Positions 31,219 through 39,714 of a stretch of DNA of 44,123 bases are shown here, piece by piece. The notes beneath the pieces are model-generated. The model was not told the origin of the DNA. It was given only the letters and a program-made list of their open reading frames with translations, and did not search any database. The stretch's first letter is position 1, and each line of letters starts with the position of its first letter. Source of the stretch: Lachnospiraceae bacterium. Lineage in GTDB: Bacteria; Bacillota; Clostridia; Lachnospirales; Lachnospiraceae. The translations under genes were made by a program, and so were the position numbers. The stretch lies in the NCBI GenBank assembly GCA_017465475.1, contig JAFTWC010000063.1:1-44123 (forward strand), in the 5' to 3' direction.

Positions 31219-32613
31219 CTACGCTTCCCGCACCTTCCGGAACGGATTCCACCGTCCCTTTGCATAACAAATCAAAAACAGCACAAACAAGAGCAAATTG
31301 TGCGCAATCATGCACGCCCAGGCTGCCACCAGCCCCAAATCAAAGAAGCTCGTACAAATAAAGGTTCCTACGATGCGCACCAGCCACATGCCCACGATGT
31401 TGTACACAAAGGGCCGTTTCGTCTCGCCCACGCCCTGCATCATACCCTCCATAATAATGGAGAACCCGTAGAACGGTTCCGATACCGCCACCATCCGAAG
31501 CACCGTGGTTCCAAGGGCGATTACCTCTTCACTATCGGAGAAAATGCCAACCAATGCCGGTGCCGCAAAGAATAACGCTGCTCCGGAAAATATCATCAGG
31601 ATAATTTCAATCGGGAAGAACATCCGCGCCAATTCCTTCAGACGCTTTTCATCATCGGCACCGTAAGCGTTTCCCGCCAAGGTTGCCGCCGCTGTCTGCA
31701 TACCATAACCCGGAATGTAAAAGGCCGATTCCACTGTATTGGCTATGGTATGAGCCGCCGTGGATACATCGCCCAAAGCATTTATCATAGAAGCAAAGGC
31801 CACATAGCCTAGGGATGTACCGAACCGTTGCAGCATATTCGGCATTGCCACCCGCAAACACGGCTTTATAATCTTCATATCCGGCTTTAAGGACTGCCCC
31901 TTCGGTGATACTGACGGGTGTCGCCAAAGCACAATTGTAATCAAAATACCGCCTACCGTATAGGCAATGGCACTGGCCACCGCCGCACCGATGACGCCCA
32001 TATCCGCGCCCCACATGGTAAATTCAAAGGAAAACACCGTAAGCTCTCTGGTGGGATAAATCAGCAGGAAGTTTAATATCACATTAACCAGATTCACCAC
32101 CACACCGATTTTCATAGGAGATTTCGTATCTCCCGCTGCCCGGAGCACCGTACCGAAAATGGTACTGGCGGTCCGAAATAACATCGGCAAGTATAAAATC
32201 AGGAAATACTGCCCCGCCAAATCCCGGATACCTTCATCCACCTGCATCCATTTCGGAATTTGTCCGGATAACGCTACCGTTATCACTGTAACTGCAACAC
32301 CTACTACCAGCACGGAAAGCACCGCCTGAGACGCCGCCTTCTTTGCAGCCGACTGATCTCCGGCTCCCAGTGCCTTTGCGATAAACGCCAAAAAGCCCAC
32401 ACCTACCGCAGAGATGGTACTACCCACCAACCAGTTTACCGTGGTAGTAGCACCTACCGCCGCCGTAGCCTGAGTTCCCAGACTGCCTACCATGGCCGTG
32501 TCGATATATTGCACGGCAGTTTGCATAAGCTGTTCCAACATGGTGGGCCACGCCAATGCAAGGATGACTCCTGCCATTCCGAAATTCAGTCGTCGTTTTT
32601 TCTTGTCTTTCAT
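31219..32613 (-). CDS. MATE-family efflux transporter
   Basis: The 464-residue protein has about 12 membrane segments in two homologous halves. Family features include the opening ALAWPTMLEQLMQTAVQYIDTAMVG, YLPMLFRTASTIFGTVLRAAGDTKSPM in the first half and the matching ISEP-like FYGFSIIMEGMMQGVGETKRPF in the second. MATE pumps export cationic drugs or metabolites with a sodium or proton gradient. Starts with a basic tail (MKDKKKRRLNFG). The nucleoside hydrolase-like gene follows 43 bases after the stop, so the two may be one transcript. Confidence 0.93.
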   Translation of the reverse strand: MKDKKKRRLNFGMAGVILALAWPTMLEQLMQTAVQYIDTAMVGSLGTQATAAVGATTTVNWLVGSTISAVGVGFLAFIAKALGAGDQSAAKKAASQAVLSVLVVGVAVTVITVALSGQIPKWMQVDEGIRDLAGQYFLILYLPMLFRTASTIFGTVLRAAGDTKSPMKIGVVVNLVNVILNFLLIYPTRELTVFSFEFTMWGADMGVIGAAVASAIAYTVGGILITIVLWRHPSVSPKGQSLKPDMKIIKPCLRVAMPNMLQRFGTSLGYVAFASMINALGDVSTAAHTIANTVESAFYIPGYGMQTAAATLAGNAYGADDEKRLKELARMFFPIEIILMIFSGAALFFAAPALVGIFSDSEEVIALGTTVLRMVAVSEPFYGFSIIMEGMMQGVGETKRPFVYNIVGMWLVRIVGTFICTSFFDLGLVAAWACMIAHNLLLFVLFLICYAKGRWNPFRKVREA

Positions 32614-32739
32614 ATATTCTGACCTCGTACTATTGTACTATTCCTTTGCCGAAACAAAGCGCCCTCTCTTGGCTGTCTTCGCCAAGTACAGACGCTTGTT
32701 ATCTTCTCATTCATATCCCACCATTTTCTTTATTACGCC

Positions 32740-33897
32740 CTACTGCTCCGGCTTCTTCTTCGGCGGCCGCGGTCCCATAAACTGATAGAAATACGTTTTT
32801 AACATACCATTGTAAATCTTACGGTTCTTGTCCGCCTGACGACCAAAATACTTCTGGGCCTCCTCGTAAGAGGTAATCATATAGCAGGACCAGCTGTCCA
32901 GCCCCGCAAAGGCTTTTCCGAACTCCTGATACAGTGCCGGCAGAGCCTTTTTTTCTTCCAGACGTTCCCCATACGGCGGGTTCGTAATGACAAAGCCGTA
33001 CTTTTTCGCATGGCTTAACTGGCTCACCGGACGCTGCTGGAAATGGATGTAGTCCAGAACCCCTGCATCCTCTGCGTTCTGTCTCGCCGCCTTTATCATG
33101 TCGCCGTCAATGTCGTAGCCCTGAATTTGCATGGACACATCCCGCTTAATCAAATCCTCCGCTTCGTTAATGGCATCGTACCAAAGCTTCTTCGGTACAA
33201 GGTGGGTCCAATCCTCGGACAAAAACTCACGGTTCATACCCGGCGCAATATTGGCTCCGATCATGGCTGCCTCAATCGGAATGGTACCGCTGCCGCAGAA
33301 CGGGTCCACCAAAATCCGGTCCTCTCTCCACGGTGTCAATAAAATCAACGCCGCTGCCAAGGTCTCCGTAATCGGTGCCTTGGAACTAAGCTTACGATAC
33401 CCTCTCTTATGTAAGGATTCACCGGAAGTATCAAGCCCTACCGTTACCTCATCCTTCATAATAGACACACGAATCGGGAACGGTGCCCCGTCCTCCGGGA
33501 ACCATTCCTTCTTGTAGCTTTGCTTCATGCGCTCAACCATGGCTTTTTTCATAATACGCTGGATATCCGACGGACTGAACAGCTTACTCTTTACAGAATT
33601 TGCCTTTGTCACCCAGAACTTACCGTTCTCCGGAATGTAGCGTTCCCACGGTAATGCCTTGGTCTTTTCAAACAATTCCTCAAAGCTGGTTGCTTTAAAA
33701 CGCCCAACCACCAGAAGTACTCGTTCCGTAGTTCTCAGGAAAATATTTGCGCGGGGAATGGCGGTCACATCTCCCAGAAAGCTTACTTTACCATCCTCTA
33801 CTGCTTTTATCTCATACCCTAAATCCGTAATCTCTTTTTTCAAAACAGACTCCGTGCCAAAGTGACACGGAGTCAGAAACTCAAACAATTCTGCCAT
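32740..33897 (-). CDS. THUMP-domain class I RNA methyltransferase (RlmL/Trm14-like)
   Basis: The 385-residue protein has an N-terminal ferredoxin-like and THUMP region (ELFEFLTPCHFGTESVLKKEITDLGYE to about residue 150), then a UPF0020 methyltransferase domain. That domain holds the SAM motif DPFCGSGTIPIEAAMIGANIAPG and the base-flipping motif ITNPPYGERL. The family methylates guanosine N2 in 23S rRNA (RlmL at G2445) or tRNA. Start at 33897 is chosen because GAAAGGA precedes it; an upstream reading frame would add 21 residues without homology. C-terminus is basic (GPRPPKKKPEQ). Confidence 0.92.
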   Translation of the reverse strand: MAELFEFLTPCHFGTESVLKKEITDLGYEIKAVEDGKVSFLGDVTAIPRANIFLRTTERVLLVVGRFKATSFEELFEKTKALPWERYIPENGKFWVTKANSVKSKLFSPSDIQRIMKKAMVERMKQSYKKEWFPEDGAPFPIRVSIMKDEVTVGLDTSGESLHKRGYRKLSSKAPITETLAAALILLTPWREDRILVDPFCGSGTIPIEAAMIGANIAPGMNREFLSEDWTHLVPKKLWYDAINEAEDLIKRDVSMQIQGYDIDGDMIKAARQNAEDAGVLDYIHFQQRPVSQLSHAKKYGFVITNPPYGERLEEKKALPALYQEFGKAFAGLDSWSCYMITSYEEAQKYFGRQADKNRKIYNGMLKTYFYQFMGPRPPKKKPEQ

Positions 33898-33971
33898 TCC
33901 TTTGTCCTTTCTGACCTTATCAACATGATGCTTTTGTACCATCTTAACATATTCGGACAAAAAAAGAAACT

Positions 33972-34274
33972 TTATTTTTGAAAACGCCGGTATCCTTCAT
34001 AACCTCCCGCCAGACTATAGGCCGGATATCCGGCCTTTCGCATCCGCATGGTAGCTCTCATACTAAGATTCCCCCGGTCGCAACATAAAATAATGGTTCC
34101 CGTCTTTTGAAACGAGTCTAAAAAGCCTTGCTCCTCCGAATAAGGAATCGAGATTGCTCCCGGAATATGCCCCGCATTATAAATTTCTTTTTTTCTCACA
34201 TCCACAAGCACCACACTTTCACTTTTTTGTAGCCGTTTCAACTCTCCCAGTGTAATCACATAACGGTACATCAT
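33972..34274 (-). CDS. Rhodanese-domain protein
   Basis: The 100-residue single-domain rhodanese has the entry motif VVLVDVRKKEIYNAGHIPGAISIP and the active loop LCCDRGNLSMRA, with the likely catalytic Cys at about 69-70. The closing segment AGYPAYSLAGGYEGYR is typical. Such proteins move sulfane sulfur to acceptors. ATG-ATG start follows GGAGGAGG. It lies between the sigma/anti-sigma terminator and the methyltransferase gene, 74 bases upstream of the latter's start, without a clear link. Confidence 0.9.
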   Translation of the reverse strand: MMYRYVITLGELKRLQKSESVVLVDVRKKEIYNAGHIPGAISIPYSEEQGFLDSFQKTGTIILCCDRGNLSMRATMRMRKAGYPAYSLAGGYEGYRRFQK

Positions 34275-34382
34275 ACACGCCTCCTCCTTTCAGGTGGTAC
34301 GGGGAATTCTTCCCCTGCTATAATATATGAGAGAATACGGTTTTGGCTTACGGCTCCCCCCGTTTTCGCAACCCCATTCTAA

Positions 34383-34424
34383 AAAAGACGACACACATCT
34401 CGGTTCCGAGATGCATGCCGTCTC
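34383..34424 (-). terminator. Intrinsic terminator of the sigma/anti-sigma operon
   Basis: On the minus strand the stem GACGGCATGCATCTCGG/CCGAGATGTGTGTCGTC with an AA loop is followed by T6. It starts 16 bases after the anti-sigma stop. Confidence 0.88.
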
Positions 34425-34440
34425 TTCCTACACTTCTTTC

Positions 34441-35760
34441 TTATCTGATTTCAACTATAATCTCTTTGTCGGCTTTCCAATACCTTGTATATTGCGTTTC
34501 CAGCCATATCTCCTTGTGCGGATAATCCCCTAAACTATAATCAACCGTAACATACCCTAGTTCACCGTCTTTTAAATCCTCTTCGCGGGTGGTGGTACCA
34601 ATCGAAAAGCCGTACTCTTCTCCCGTTGCATCATAACACTGAAATCCGAATGCCGGACCGATTGCTTCTCCCCCTATATAAGACTCCTCAAACCACAACC
34701 TCAACCGGCCGCCGGCATCCTCTCCGACTTCCTTCAATGTTACATTTTCCGGAAGTTCCTCGCTTTCTCCGGTTTCTAAATCCACCCGGATCCGTTCCCT
34801 TCCCTTGTCCAACCATTGTGCTCCGGTTACTACCAGTCTCAGCTGCTTTGCATCATAGAAATACGGACTTTCCGCATAATATGAAACCATGGACTTAGAA
34901 TCCACCGCTCCCGTAGCCGAAATACCTACCGACGGTTTTGTGAACTGCATTCCGTCCCCTGTCTCAATATAAAACTTCAAACCGCGAAGCCATGCCGTAT
35001 TCTCTTTTGCATCTTCCACATTCACCCGCATATGGGTCGGATATACCTCAATATCCTTCACCGTAATCGTTTGGCCGTCCAATACCATGGTTTGATTGAC
35101 CGGATAAATCTTTCCCTCCGCAGTAAACGTCGGGTCAAACTCCAGCAAAAAGTCAAATTCCTCAATATATTCGCTTCCCTTTTCGTAACTCTCTTCAAAC
35201 ACCTTCATTTGAAAATGCAATACATCCGGTACGTTGATTTCCGAAAAATCAGCCGTAGCACACCGCAGTTCCTCATTCGAAAGACCATAGCTTCCGGAAC
35301 TCAGACTGTATCCCCATAACTCTTCTCCGTTTGCATCCAACAAACTGCAATGTGCATTCAGTTGTTCATATTGATCCGACTCAAACCGATAAAACACATT
35401 CACCTGCTTCTGATCCACAATCAAATATGCAATCTCCGCAGTAATGTCCCCTTGGGTCTGTTTTAAATTCATTTCCTGCACATACTCATTCTCCACCGCG
35501 GTACTCAACGACTTTGAAAATGTCACTGCCTTTGCCAGATCCTTTAACAAAGGAATCCTGGAACACGCTTCTGCCACCGGCGCACACAAATTCACCGACA
35601 GGACAAACAGTACAAATACGGTTACCAGCCCCATGACCGGTTGATATAAAAACAGCTTTCGTGCCTTTCTCCTGCTTCCTCTCTTAAGAGACTCCGTTAT
35701 CTCCGGCACATTTCCATCCAATTCCTTCATATAATCCGTAAATTCTTCATTCCTATTCAT
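34441..35760 (-). CDS. Anti-sigma factor-like membrane protein (DUF4179 type)
   Basis: The 439-residue protein has a short cytoplasmic N-terminus (residues 1-36, ending in SRRKARK), one membrane segment (37-60, LFLYQPVMGLVTVFVLFVLSVNLC) and a large extracytoplasmic region. This matches the layout of DUF4179-type anti-sigma proteins that hold an ECF sigma factor at the membrane. The extracytoplasmic part is beta-rich and acidic, and has no protease-cut motif that I can recognise. Its start overlaps the sigma gene by 8 bases, so the two are translationally coupled and almost surely functional partners. The stimulus is unknown. Confidence 0.82.
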   Translation of the reverse strand: MNRNEEFTDYMKELDGNVPEITESLKRGSRRKARKLFLYQPVMGLVTVFVLFVLSVNLCAPVAEACSRIPLLKDLAKAVTFSKSLSTAVENEYVQEMNLKQTQGDITAEIAYLIVDQKQVNVFYRFESDQYEQLNAHCSLLDANGEELWGYSLSSGSYGLSNEELRCATADFSEINVPDVLHFQMKVFEESYEKGSEYIEEFDFLLEFDPTFTAEGKIYPVNQTMVLDGQTITVKDIEVYPTHMRVNVEDAKENTAWLRGLKFYIETGDGMQFTKPSVGISATGAVDSKSMVSYYAESPYFYDAKQLRLVVTGAQWLDKGRERIRVDLETGESEELPENVTLKEVGEDAGGRLRLWFEESYIGGEAIGPAFGFQCYDATGEEYGFSIGTTTREEDLKDGELGYVTVDYSLGDYPHKEIWLETQYTRYWKADKEIIVEIR

Positions 35761-36226
35761 AACTTTCCTCCTCTCCCAGTTCCAGACGTAGCAGCTGTAA
35801 TGCTTTTCTCTGCCTGGTCGCCGCAGTTCCTTGCGGAATTTTCAGAAGCTCCGCCGTCTCAACTAACGTAAATCCGGAAAAATACCGCAATACAATCACA
35901 TCCTTTAACTCCTTCGGAAGTTTCTGTATGGCTTCCTTTAACGGCAAAGAATCAAACTCCTCCACCGCTGTTTCCGGAAGTTCCTCTATCGGGCAGGTGC
36001 GCTTTCTTCTGCGAAGCTCATTGTTACACTCGTTGATTAAAATCCTGGTCATCCATGTGGTAAAAAACTCCGGGTTCCGAAGCTTCTTATATCCGCACAA
36101 CCCTTTATAAATCGCTTCGTCCAGCGCATCCACCGCCTGCGCATGACTTCCCAGATACAACATGGCGGTTTTGTACAATTGTCCCCGTATGGCTTCCACA
36201 CGGTATGTAAACTCATCTTTCTTCAA
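35753..36226 (-). CDS. ECF-type RNA polymerase sigma factor
   Basis: The 157-residue protein has sigma region 2 (YKTAMLYLGSHAQAVDALDEAIYKGLCGYKKLRNPEFFTTWMTRILINECNNELR) and region 4 (KLPKELKDVIVLRYFSGFTLVETAELLKIPQGTAATRQRKALQLLR) with no region 3, as in the SigV/SigW-like ECF group. The frame begins with TTG at 36226, 9 bases after GGAGG; no in-frame ATG is near. The stop region overlaps the anti-sigma start by 8 bases. A CGTCTAA box at 36250-36256 (minus strand) could be the -10 of a self-recognised ECF promoter, but I cannot place a convincing -35. Confidence 0.9.
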   Translation of the reverse strand: MKKDEFTYRVEAIRGQLYKTAMLYLGSHAQAVDALDEAIYKGLCGYKKLRNPEFFTTWMTRILINECNNELRRRKRTCPIEELPETAVEEFDSLPLKEAIQKLPKELKDVIVLRYFSGFTLVETAELLKIPQGTAATRQRKALQLLRLELGEEESYE

Positions 36227-36256
36227 CTCCCTTTGCCTCCTTTCACCTATTAGACG

Positions 36257-36391
36257 TAGTAAGATAAGAAATTTATTTACAAATCCAAGAAAATTTCATT
36301 TTATTTTTCCATACCATTTTACCCGACATCCCAACTCTTGTCTATCCTTGAACTTACAAAATGAAACTCCGCTCTCATTCTCCCTCCCGGG
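36257..36391. other. Sigma operon upstream region
   Basis: AT-rich sequence between the sigma factor and the palindromic element. Apart from the possible ECF -10 at 36250, no hairpin, frame or strong promoter stands out. Confidence 0.3.
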
Positions 36392-36534
36392 AAGCTGTCG
36401 CACGAGCTATATTGAACTTCGGGCCTCCCGAGCTCTTGCTTCTAACATTTGTAGCAAAACAAAAGTCATCACATAATTTAATTGAAAACGTAAAATGCAA
36501 GAGCGAGGCTCCCGCATCTTCCTTGCGACAGCCC
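36392..36534. repeat. Imperfect palindromic intergenic element
   Basis: Outer arms GCTGTCGCA (36394-36402) and TGCGACAGC (36524-36532) enclose a second pair GCTCTTGC (36432-36439)/GCAAGAGC (36497-36504) and GC-rich flanks. The same 9-base arms bound the longer element at 11833-12125. It lies just after the stop of the Asn-rich protein and may also act as its terminator. Confidence 0.5.
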
Positions 36535-36549
36535 CGCCCCGGCTAAAAA

Positions 36550-36726
36550 CTAACGATTGCCTTCGTTCTTACTTGCGTTACGAGCGCAGTTACGGCAGTT
36601 CTGAGTGTTGTTGCTTACGCCACCGTTCTGTGCGTTGTTCTGAGTGTTGTTCATAGCACCATTCTGAGTATTGTTCTTGGTGTTGTTCTTTGCATTGTTC
36701 TGGGTATTCTCATTATTATAAGACAT
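36550..36726 (-). CDS. Asn-rich 58-residue protein with four-residue repeat
   Basis: The frame has ATG at 36724-36726 behind AGGAGG (7 bases) and a TAG stop. The product begins MSYNNENTQNNAKNNTKNNT and continues in four-residue units with Asn at each fourth position: NTQN, NAKN, NTKN, NTQN, GAMN, NTQN, NAQN. After GGVS come NTQN and a CRNCARNASKNEGNR end. There are about ten units, two cysteines as CRNC, no membrane segment and no known domain. Composition resembles small Gln/Asn-rich spore proteins such as gamma-SASP, but there is no sequence match I can claim. It could be a structural, spore-coat or secreted peptide. Conserved codon choices (AAC/AAT mix) suggest the repeat is maintained at protein level. 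Confidence 0.75.
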   Translation of the reverse strand: MSYNNENTQNNAKNNTKNNTQNGAMNNTQNNAQNGGVSNNTQNCRNCARNASKNEGNR

Positions 36727-36792
36727 ACTGCTACCTCCTGATAGACACTTGGTTTTCGGTTACAGGACATAGTATTTACAGTTGCAATCGAT

Positions 36793-37608
36793 TTATACAC
36801 GTTGTTTTTTTGTCACAAAAAGAGACGCAACCATACTGGCAACCAACACAAGCAAGATAAAGCAAATGGATTCTGCTGTAGAAACTGTCCGGTCAAACAT
36901 AGCTGCTACCAGTTTTATTCCGGTAAAAATTAATACCGTTGCAATCCCATATTTTACATAAATAAAACGATTTGACAGTTTCTCCAATCCGAAATACATT
37001 TGTCGTAATCCAAAAATCGCCAACAGATTGGACGTATACACAATCACCGGATTTGTTGTCACGGAAAACACCGCCGGTACCGAATCAATGGCAAAGATAA
37101 TGTCCGACAGTTCCACCACCACAAGTACCACAAATAACGGTGTTGCATAACGACATTTTTCTTTTAATACAAAAAAACAATTTCCGCAAAAATTCTCAGT
37201 TATGGGCACAAACTTTCGTACCAACTTCATTCCCCAGACAACGCCTTTGCTTTCTCCTTGCTCTTCTTTGGTAAAAAGCATCTTCACGCCGTTAAACATT
37301 AATACAACACCAAAAAAGTACAAAATCCAATTAAATCTGGACACTATTGCAGTGCCGCATAAAATAAAGAGTAACCTTAACCCTGCCGCCCCAATAATCC
37401 CGTAACGTAACACTCTGTGACGTAACTGTTCCGGCACACCAAATGCCGTAAAAATTGACAAGAACACAAACAGATTATCCACACTTAAACTTAGTTCTAT
37501 TAAATATCCGCCTAAAAAGTCCAATGCAATATCCTGTCCGGCAATGGGATATAAACCAATCGCCACCACCAACGCAATAATAATCCACATAATCTCTTGA
37601 CACTTCAT
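36793..37608 (-). CDS. TerC-family integral membrane protein
   Basis: The 271-residue protein has about nine hydrophobic segments and the two acidic TerC motifs, LSLSVDNLFVFLSIF near residue 40 and VELSDIIFAIDSVPAVFSVT near 165. The family includes TerC and Alx/MeeF-type proteins linked to metal export, especially manganese, and to tellurite resistance. A cysteine pair in ENFCGNCFFVLKEKC sits in the loop between the halves. ATG at 37608 has only a weak site (TATAGGAA); an in-frame ATG six codons later is possible. It is followed 66 bases later by the Asn-rich protein gene; the two may or may not be co-transcribed. Confidence 0.9.
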   Translation of the reverse strand: MKCQEIMWIIIALVVAIGLYPIAGQDIALDFLGGYLIELSLSVDNLFVFLSIFTAFGVPEQLRHRVLRYGIIGAAGLRLLFILCGTAIVSRFNWILYFFGVVLMFNGVKMLFTKEEQGESKGVVWGMKLVRKFVPITENFCGNCFFVLKEKCRYATPLFVVLVVVELSDIIFAIDSVPAVFSVTTNPVIVYTSNLLAIFGLRQMYFGLEKLSNRFIYVKYGIATVLIFTGIKLVAAMFDRTVSTAESICFILLVLVASMVASLFVTKKQRV

Positions 37609-37729
37609 TTCCTATACTTCTTCTCTTTACTATATGCGCCGTATCCCCAACACTTCCGTCTTTTCTTTATTTTGTTTTTTTATTTCTTTATACTTTTTTA
37701 ATTGCTTTTTATCGACAAATGCTATAAGA
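37609..37729. other. AT-rich upstream region of the TerC gene
   Basis: Homopolymer-rich sequence (several T5-T7 runs on the plus strand). No promoter clear enough to call for the TerC gene, and no frame or stable hairpin. Confidence 0.3.
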
Positions 37730-37833
37730 TAAGGGTGTGTTAAAGATTCCCCTAAGTCTTTAGCACGATATAACCCCTTATTAATATTTATACTCCCCTC
37801 ATGGAAAAGGCTGCCTCCCCGGCAGCCTTTTCA
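37730..37833 (+). ncRNA. Candidate small RNA or leader
   Basis: A 10-base stem, GTGTTAAAGA (37737-37746)/TCTTTAGCAC (37757-37766), is followed by a terminator-like hairpin AAAAGGCTGCC (37805-37815)/GGCAGCCTTTT (37821-37831). The pair lies between divergent TerC and ABC-F genes, where neither coding gene needs a terminator. A weak promoter (TTGCTT, then TATAAG at 37723-37728) precedes it. The ABC-F gene has its own promoter downstream, so a separate transcript is more likely than a leader. Either strand is possible. Confidence 0.4.
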
Positions 37834-37908
37834 CTTTCAACGTTCACACCCGGTTCTTTCCTTCAGTTCCGCTTCCGTCACATGTATTCGGATGGAAAAC
37901 TTTTTAGC

Positions 37909-37937
37909 TTGCAAATCCTGGACAAATCGGGTATAAT
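37909..37937 (+). promoter_or_regulatory. Promoter of the ABC-F gene
   Basis: TTGCAA (37909-37914), a 17-base spacer and TATAAT (37932-37937), about 70 bases before the start codon. Confidence 0.8.
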
Positions 37938-38008
37938 AGGAATGTTTTAGTGCTTATGCACTACCTCAATTGTGCCATTTCATTCGGCCTAGGAAAGGAT
38001 ATTTTATT

Positions 38009-39562
38009 ATGAGCATTTTATGTGTTTCGGATTTGAATCACGGTTTTGGTGACCGTACTTTACTAAAAGATGTTTCCTTTCGTTTGTTAAAAGGAGAACA
38101 TGTAGGCTTGATCGGTGCCAACGGAGAAGGCAAATCCACCTTCTTAAACATCATTACAGGAAAAATGATGCCGGACGAAGGAAAAGTAGAATGGGCAAAG
38201 GATGTCCGCGTAGGTTATTTAGACCAGCATTCAGTACTGCAACCGGGTATGACCATTCGCGATGTGTTAAAATCTGCTTTTGAATTTCTCTATGACGTAG
38301 AAGCCCGTATGACCGAGCTTTGCGCTGCCATGGGAGAAGCTTCCGATGAAGAATTACCGGGCATGATGGAAGAATTCGGTAACATTCAGGATGTACTGGA
38401 TGTACACGATTTCTATATTATTGATACAAAAATCGATGAAATTGCTCATGCGTTCGGTTTGGATGCCATGGGACTTGATACGGATGTTACCGCTCTTTCC
38501 GGCGGACAGCGTACCAAAGTATTGCTTGGAAAGCTTTTACTGGAAAAGCCGGATATTCTTTTGTTGGACGAGCCGACCAACTACTTGGATGTGGAACACA
38601 TCGAATGGCTGAAACGGTATTTGATTGATTATGAAAATGCTTTTATTTTGATTTCTCATGATATTCCGTTCTTAAACAGTGTAATTAACTTAGTATATCA
38701 TATGGAAAACGGCGAATTGACCCGCTATGTGGGCAACTACGACAAATTTGAAGAAGTCTATGCCGTGAAAAAAGCCCAGTTGGAAGCTGCTTACAAGCGT
38801 CAACAGCAGGAAATCAGTGAGCTTAAGGACTTCGTTGCCAGAAACAAGGCGCGCGTCGCCACCCGTAACATGGCAATGTCCCGTCAGAAAAAGCTGGACA
38901 AGATGGAAGTCATCGAGCTGGCAGCAGAACGTCCGAAGCCGGAGTTTCATTTTAAAGAAGCCAGGGCAGCCAGCCGTTATATCTTCCAAACGGAAGGATT
39001 GGTCATCGGTTATGACGAACCCCTTTCCCGCTCCATTACCATTTCCATGGAACGTGGAGAGAAATTGGTATTAAAGGGTGCCAACGGTATCGGAAAGACC
39101 ACTCTTTTAAAGAGTATCCTTGGACTGATTCCTCCGATTTCCGGCAAGGTTATTTTAGGTGACTATCTGTTCCCGGGATATTTCGAGCAGGAAATGACCG
39201 GTGCAAAGAACAACACCTGTATCGAGGAACTTTGGCAGAGTTTCCCGTCCTTTACCCAGTACGAAATTCGTTCTGCCCTGGCAAAGTGCGGTCTGACTAC
39301 CAAACACATTGAAAGTCAGGTACGTGTCCTTTCCGGTGGTGAACAGGCAAAGGTACGCCTCTGTAAGCTGATCAACAAAGAGACCAACGTTCTTCTTTTG
39401 GACGAGCCGACTAACCACTTGGATGTGGATGCCAAAGATGAGTTAAAGCGCGCTCTTACTGCTTACAAAGGAAGTGTTCTCCTTATTTGCCATGAGCCGG
39501 ACTTCTACGAAGACTTTGCTACCAGAGTTTTGGATTGTAGCATGTGGTCCACAAAAATGTAA
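38009..39562 (+). CDS. ABC-F family ATPase
   Basis: The 517-residue soluble protein has two ABC domains and no membrane segments. The first has Walker A GANGEGKST, signature LSGGQRTKVLLGKLL and Walker B ILLLDEPTNYLD. A helical linker follows (about 245-310: KAQLEAAYKRQQQEISELKDFVARNKARVATRNMAMSRQKKLDK). The second domain has GANGIGKTT, LSGGEQAKVRL and VLLLDEPTNHLD. ABC-F proteins act on the ribosome as translation factors or antibiotic-resistance factors. The layout is closer to housekeeping members of the YbiT/EttA type than to Vga/Msr-type resistance proteins, but this cannot be settled by eye. Start follows AGGAAAGGA. Confidence 0.93.
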   Translation: MSILCVSDLNHGFGDRTLLKDVSFRLLKGEHVGLIGANGEGKSTFLNIITGKMMPDEGKVEWAKDVRVGYLDQHSVLQPGMTIRDVLKSAFEFLYDVEARMTELCAAMGEASDEELPGMMEEFGNIQDVLDVHDFYIIDTKIDEIAHAFGLDAMGLDTDVTALSGGQRTKVLLGKLLLEKPDILLLDEPTNYLDVEHIEWLKRYLIDYENAFILISHDIPFLNSVINLVYHMENGELTRYVGNYDKFEEVYAVKKAQLEAAYKRQQQEISELKDFVARNKARVATRNMAMSRQKKLDKMEVIELAAERPKPEFHFKEARAASRYIFQTEGLVIGYDEPLSRSITISMERGEKLVLKGANGIGKTTLLKSILGLIPPISGKVILGDYLFPGYFEQEMTGAKNNTCIEELWQSFPSFTQYEIRSALAKCGLTTKHIESQVRVLSGGEQAKVRLCKLINKETNVLLLDEPTNHLDVDAKDELKRALTAYKGSVLLICHEPDFYEDFATRVLDCSMWSTKM

Positions 39563-39603
39563 TTTTTCGAATTATTTCTTCTATTTGTTTTTTCTACACA
39601 AAT

Positions 39604-39647
39604 AGAAAACAGCGGTCAGGTATCATCCCCCGACCGCTGTTTTCTTT
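39604..39647. terminator. Intrinsic terminator after the ABC-F gene
   Basis: A 14-base stem, AGAAAACAGCGGTC/GACCGCTGTTTTCT, followed by TTCC. It is usable from both sides and lies between convergent genes. Confidence 0.82.
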
Positions 39648-39714
39648 CCTAAAAGCGTTCCGTTTCGTTTCTTATCCTCACCAATAACCGCCCTATCCTA
39701 CGATTTTGCCACCA

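Noticed and set aside
37609-37840. yybP-ykoY manganese riboswitch for the TerC-type gene
   Set aside because: TerC genes often have it, and GGGGAGTA is present on the minus strand, but the rest of the conserved aptamer sequence is missing.
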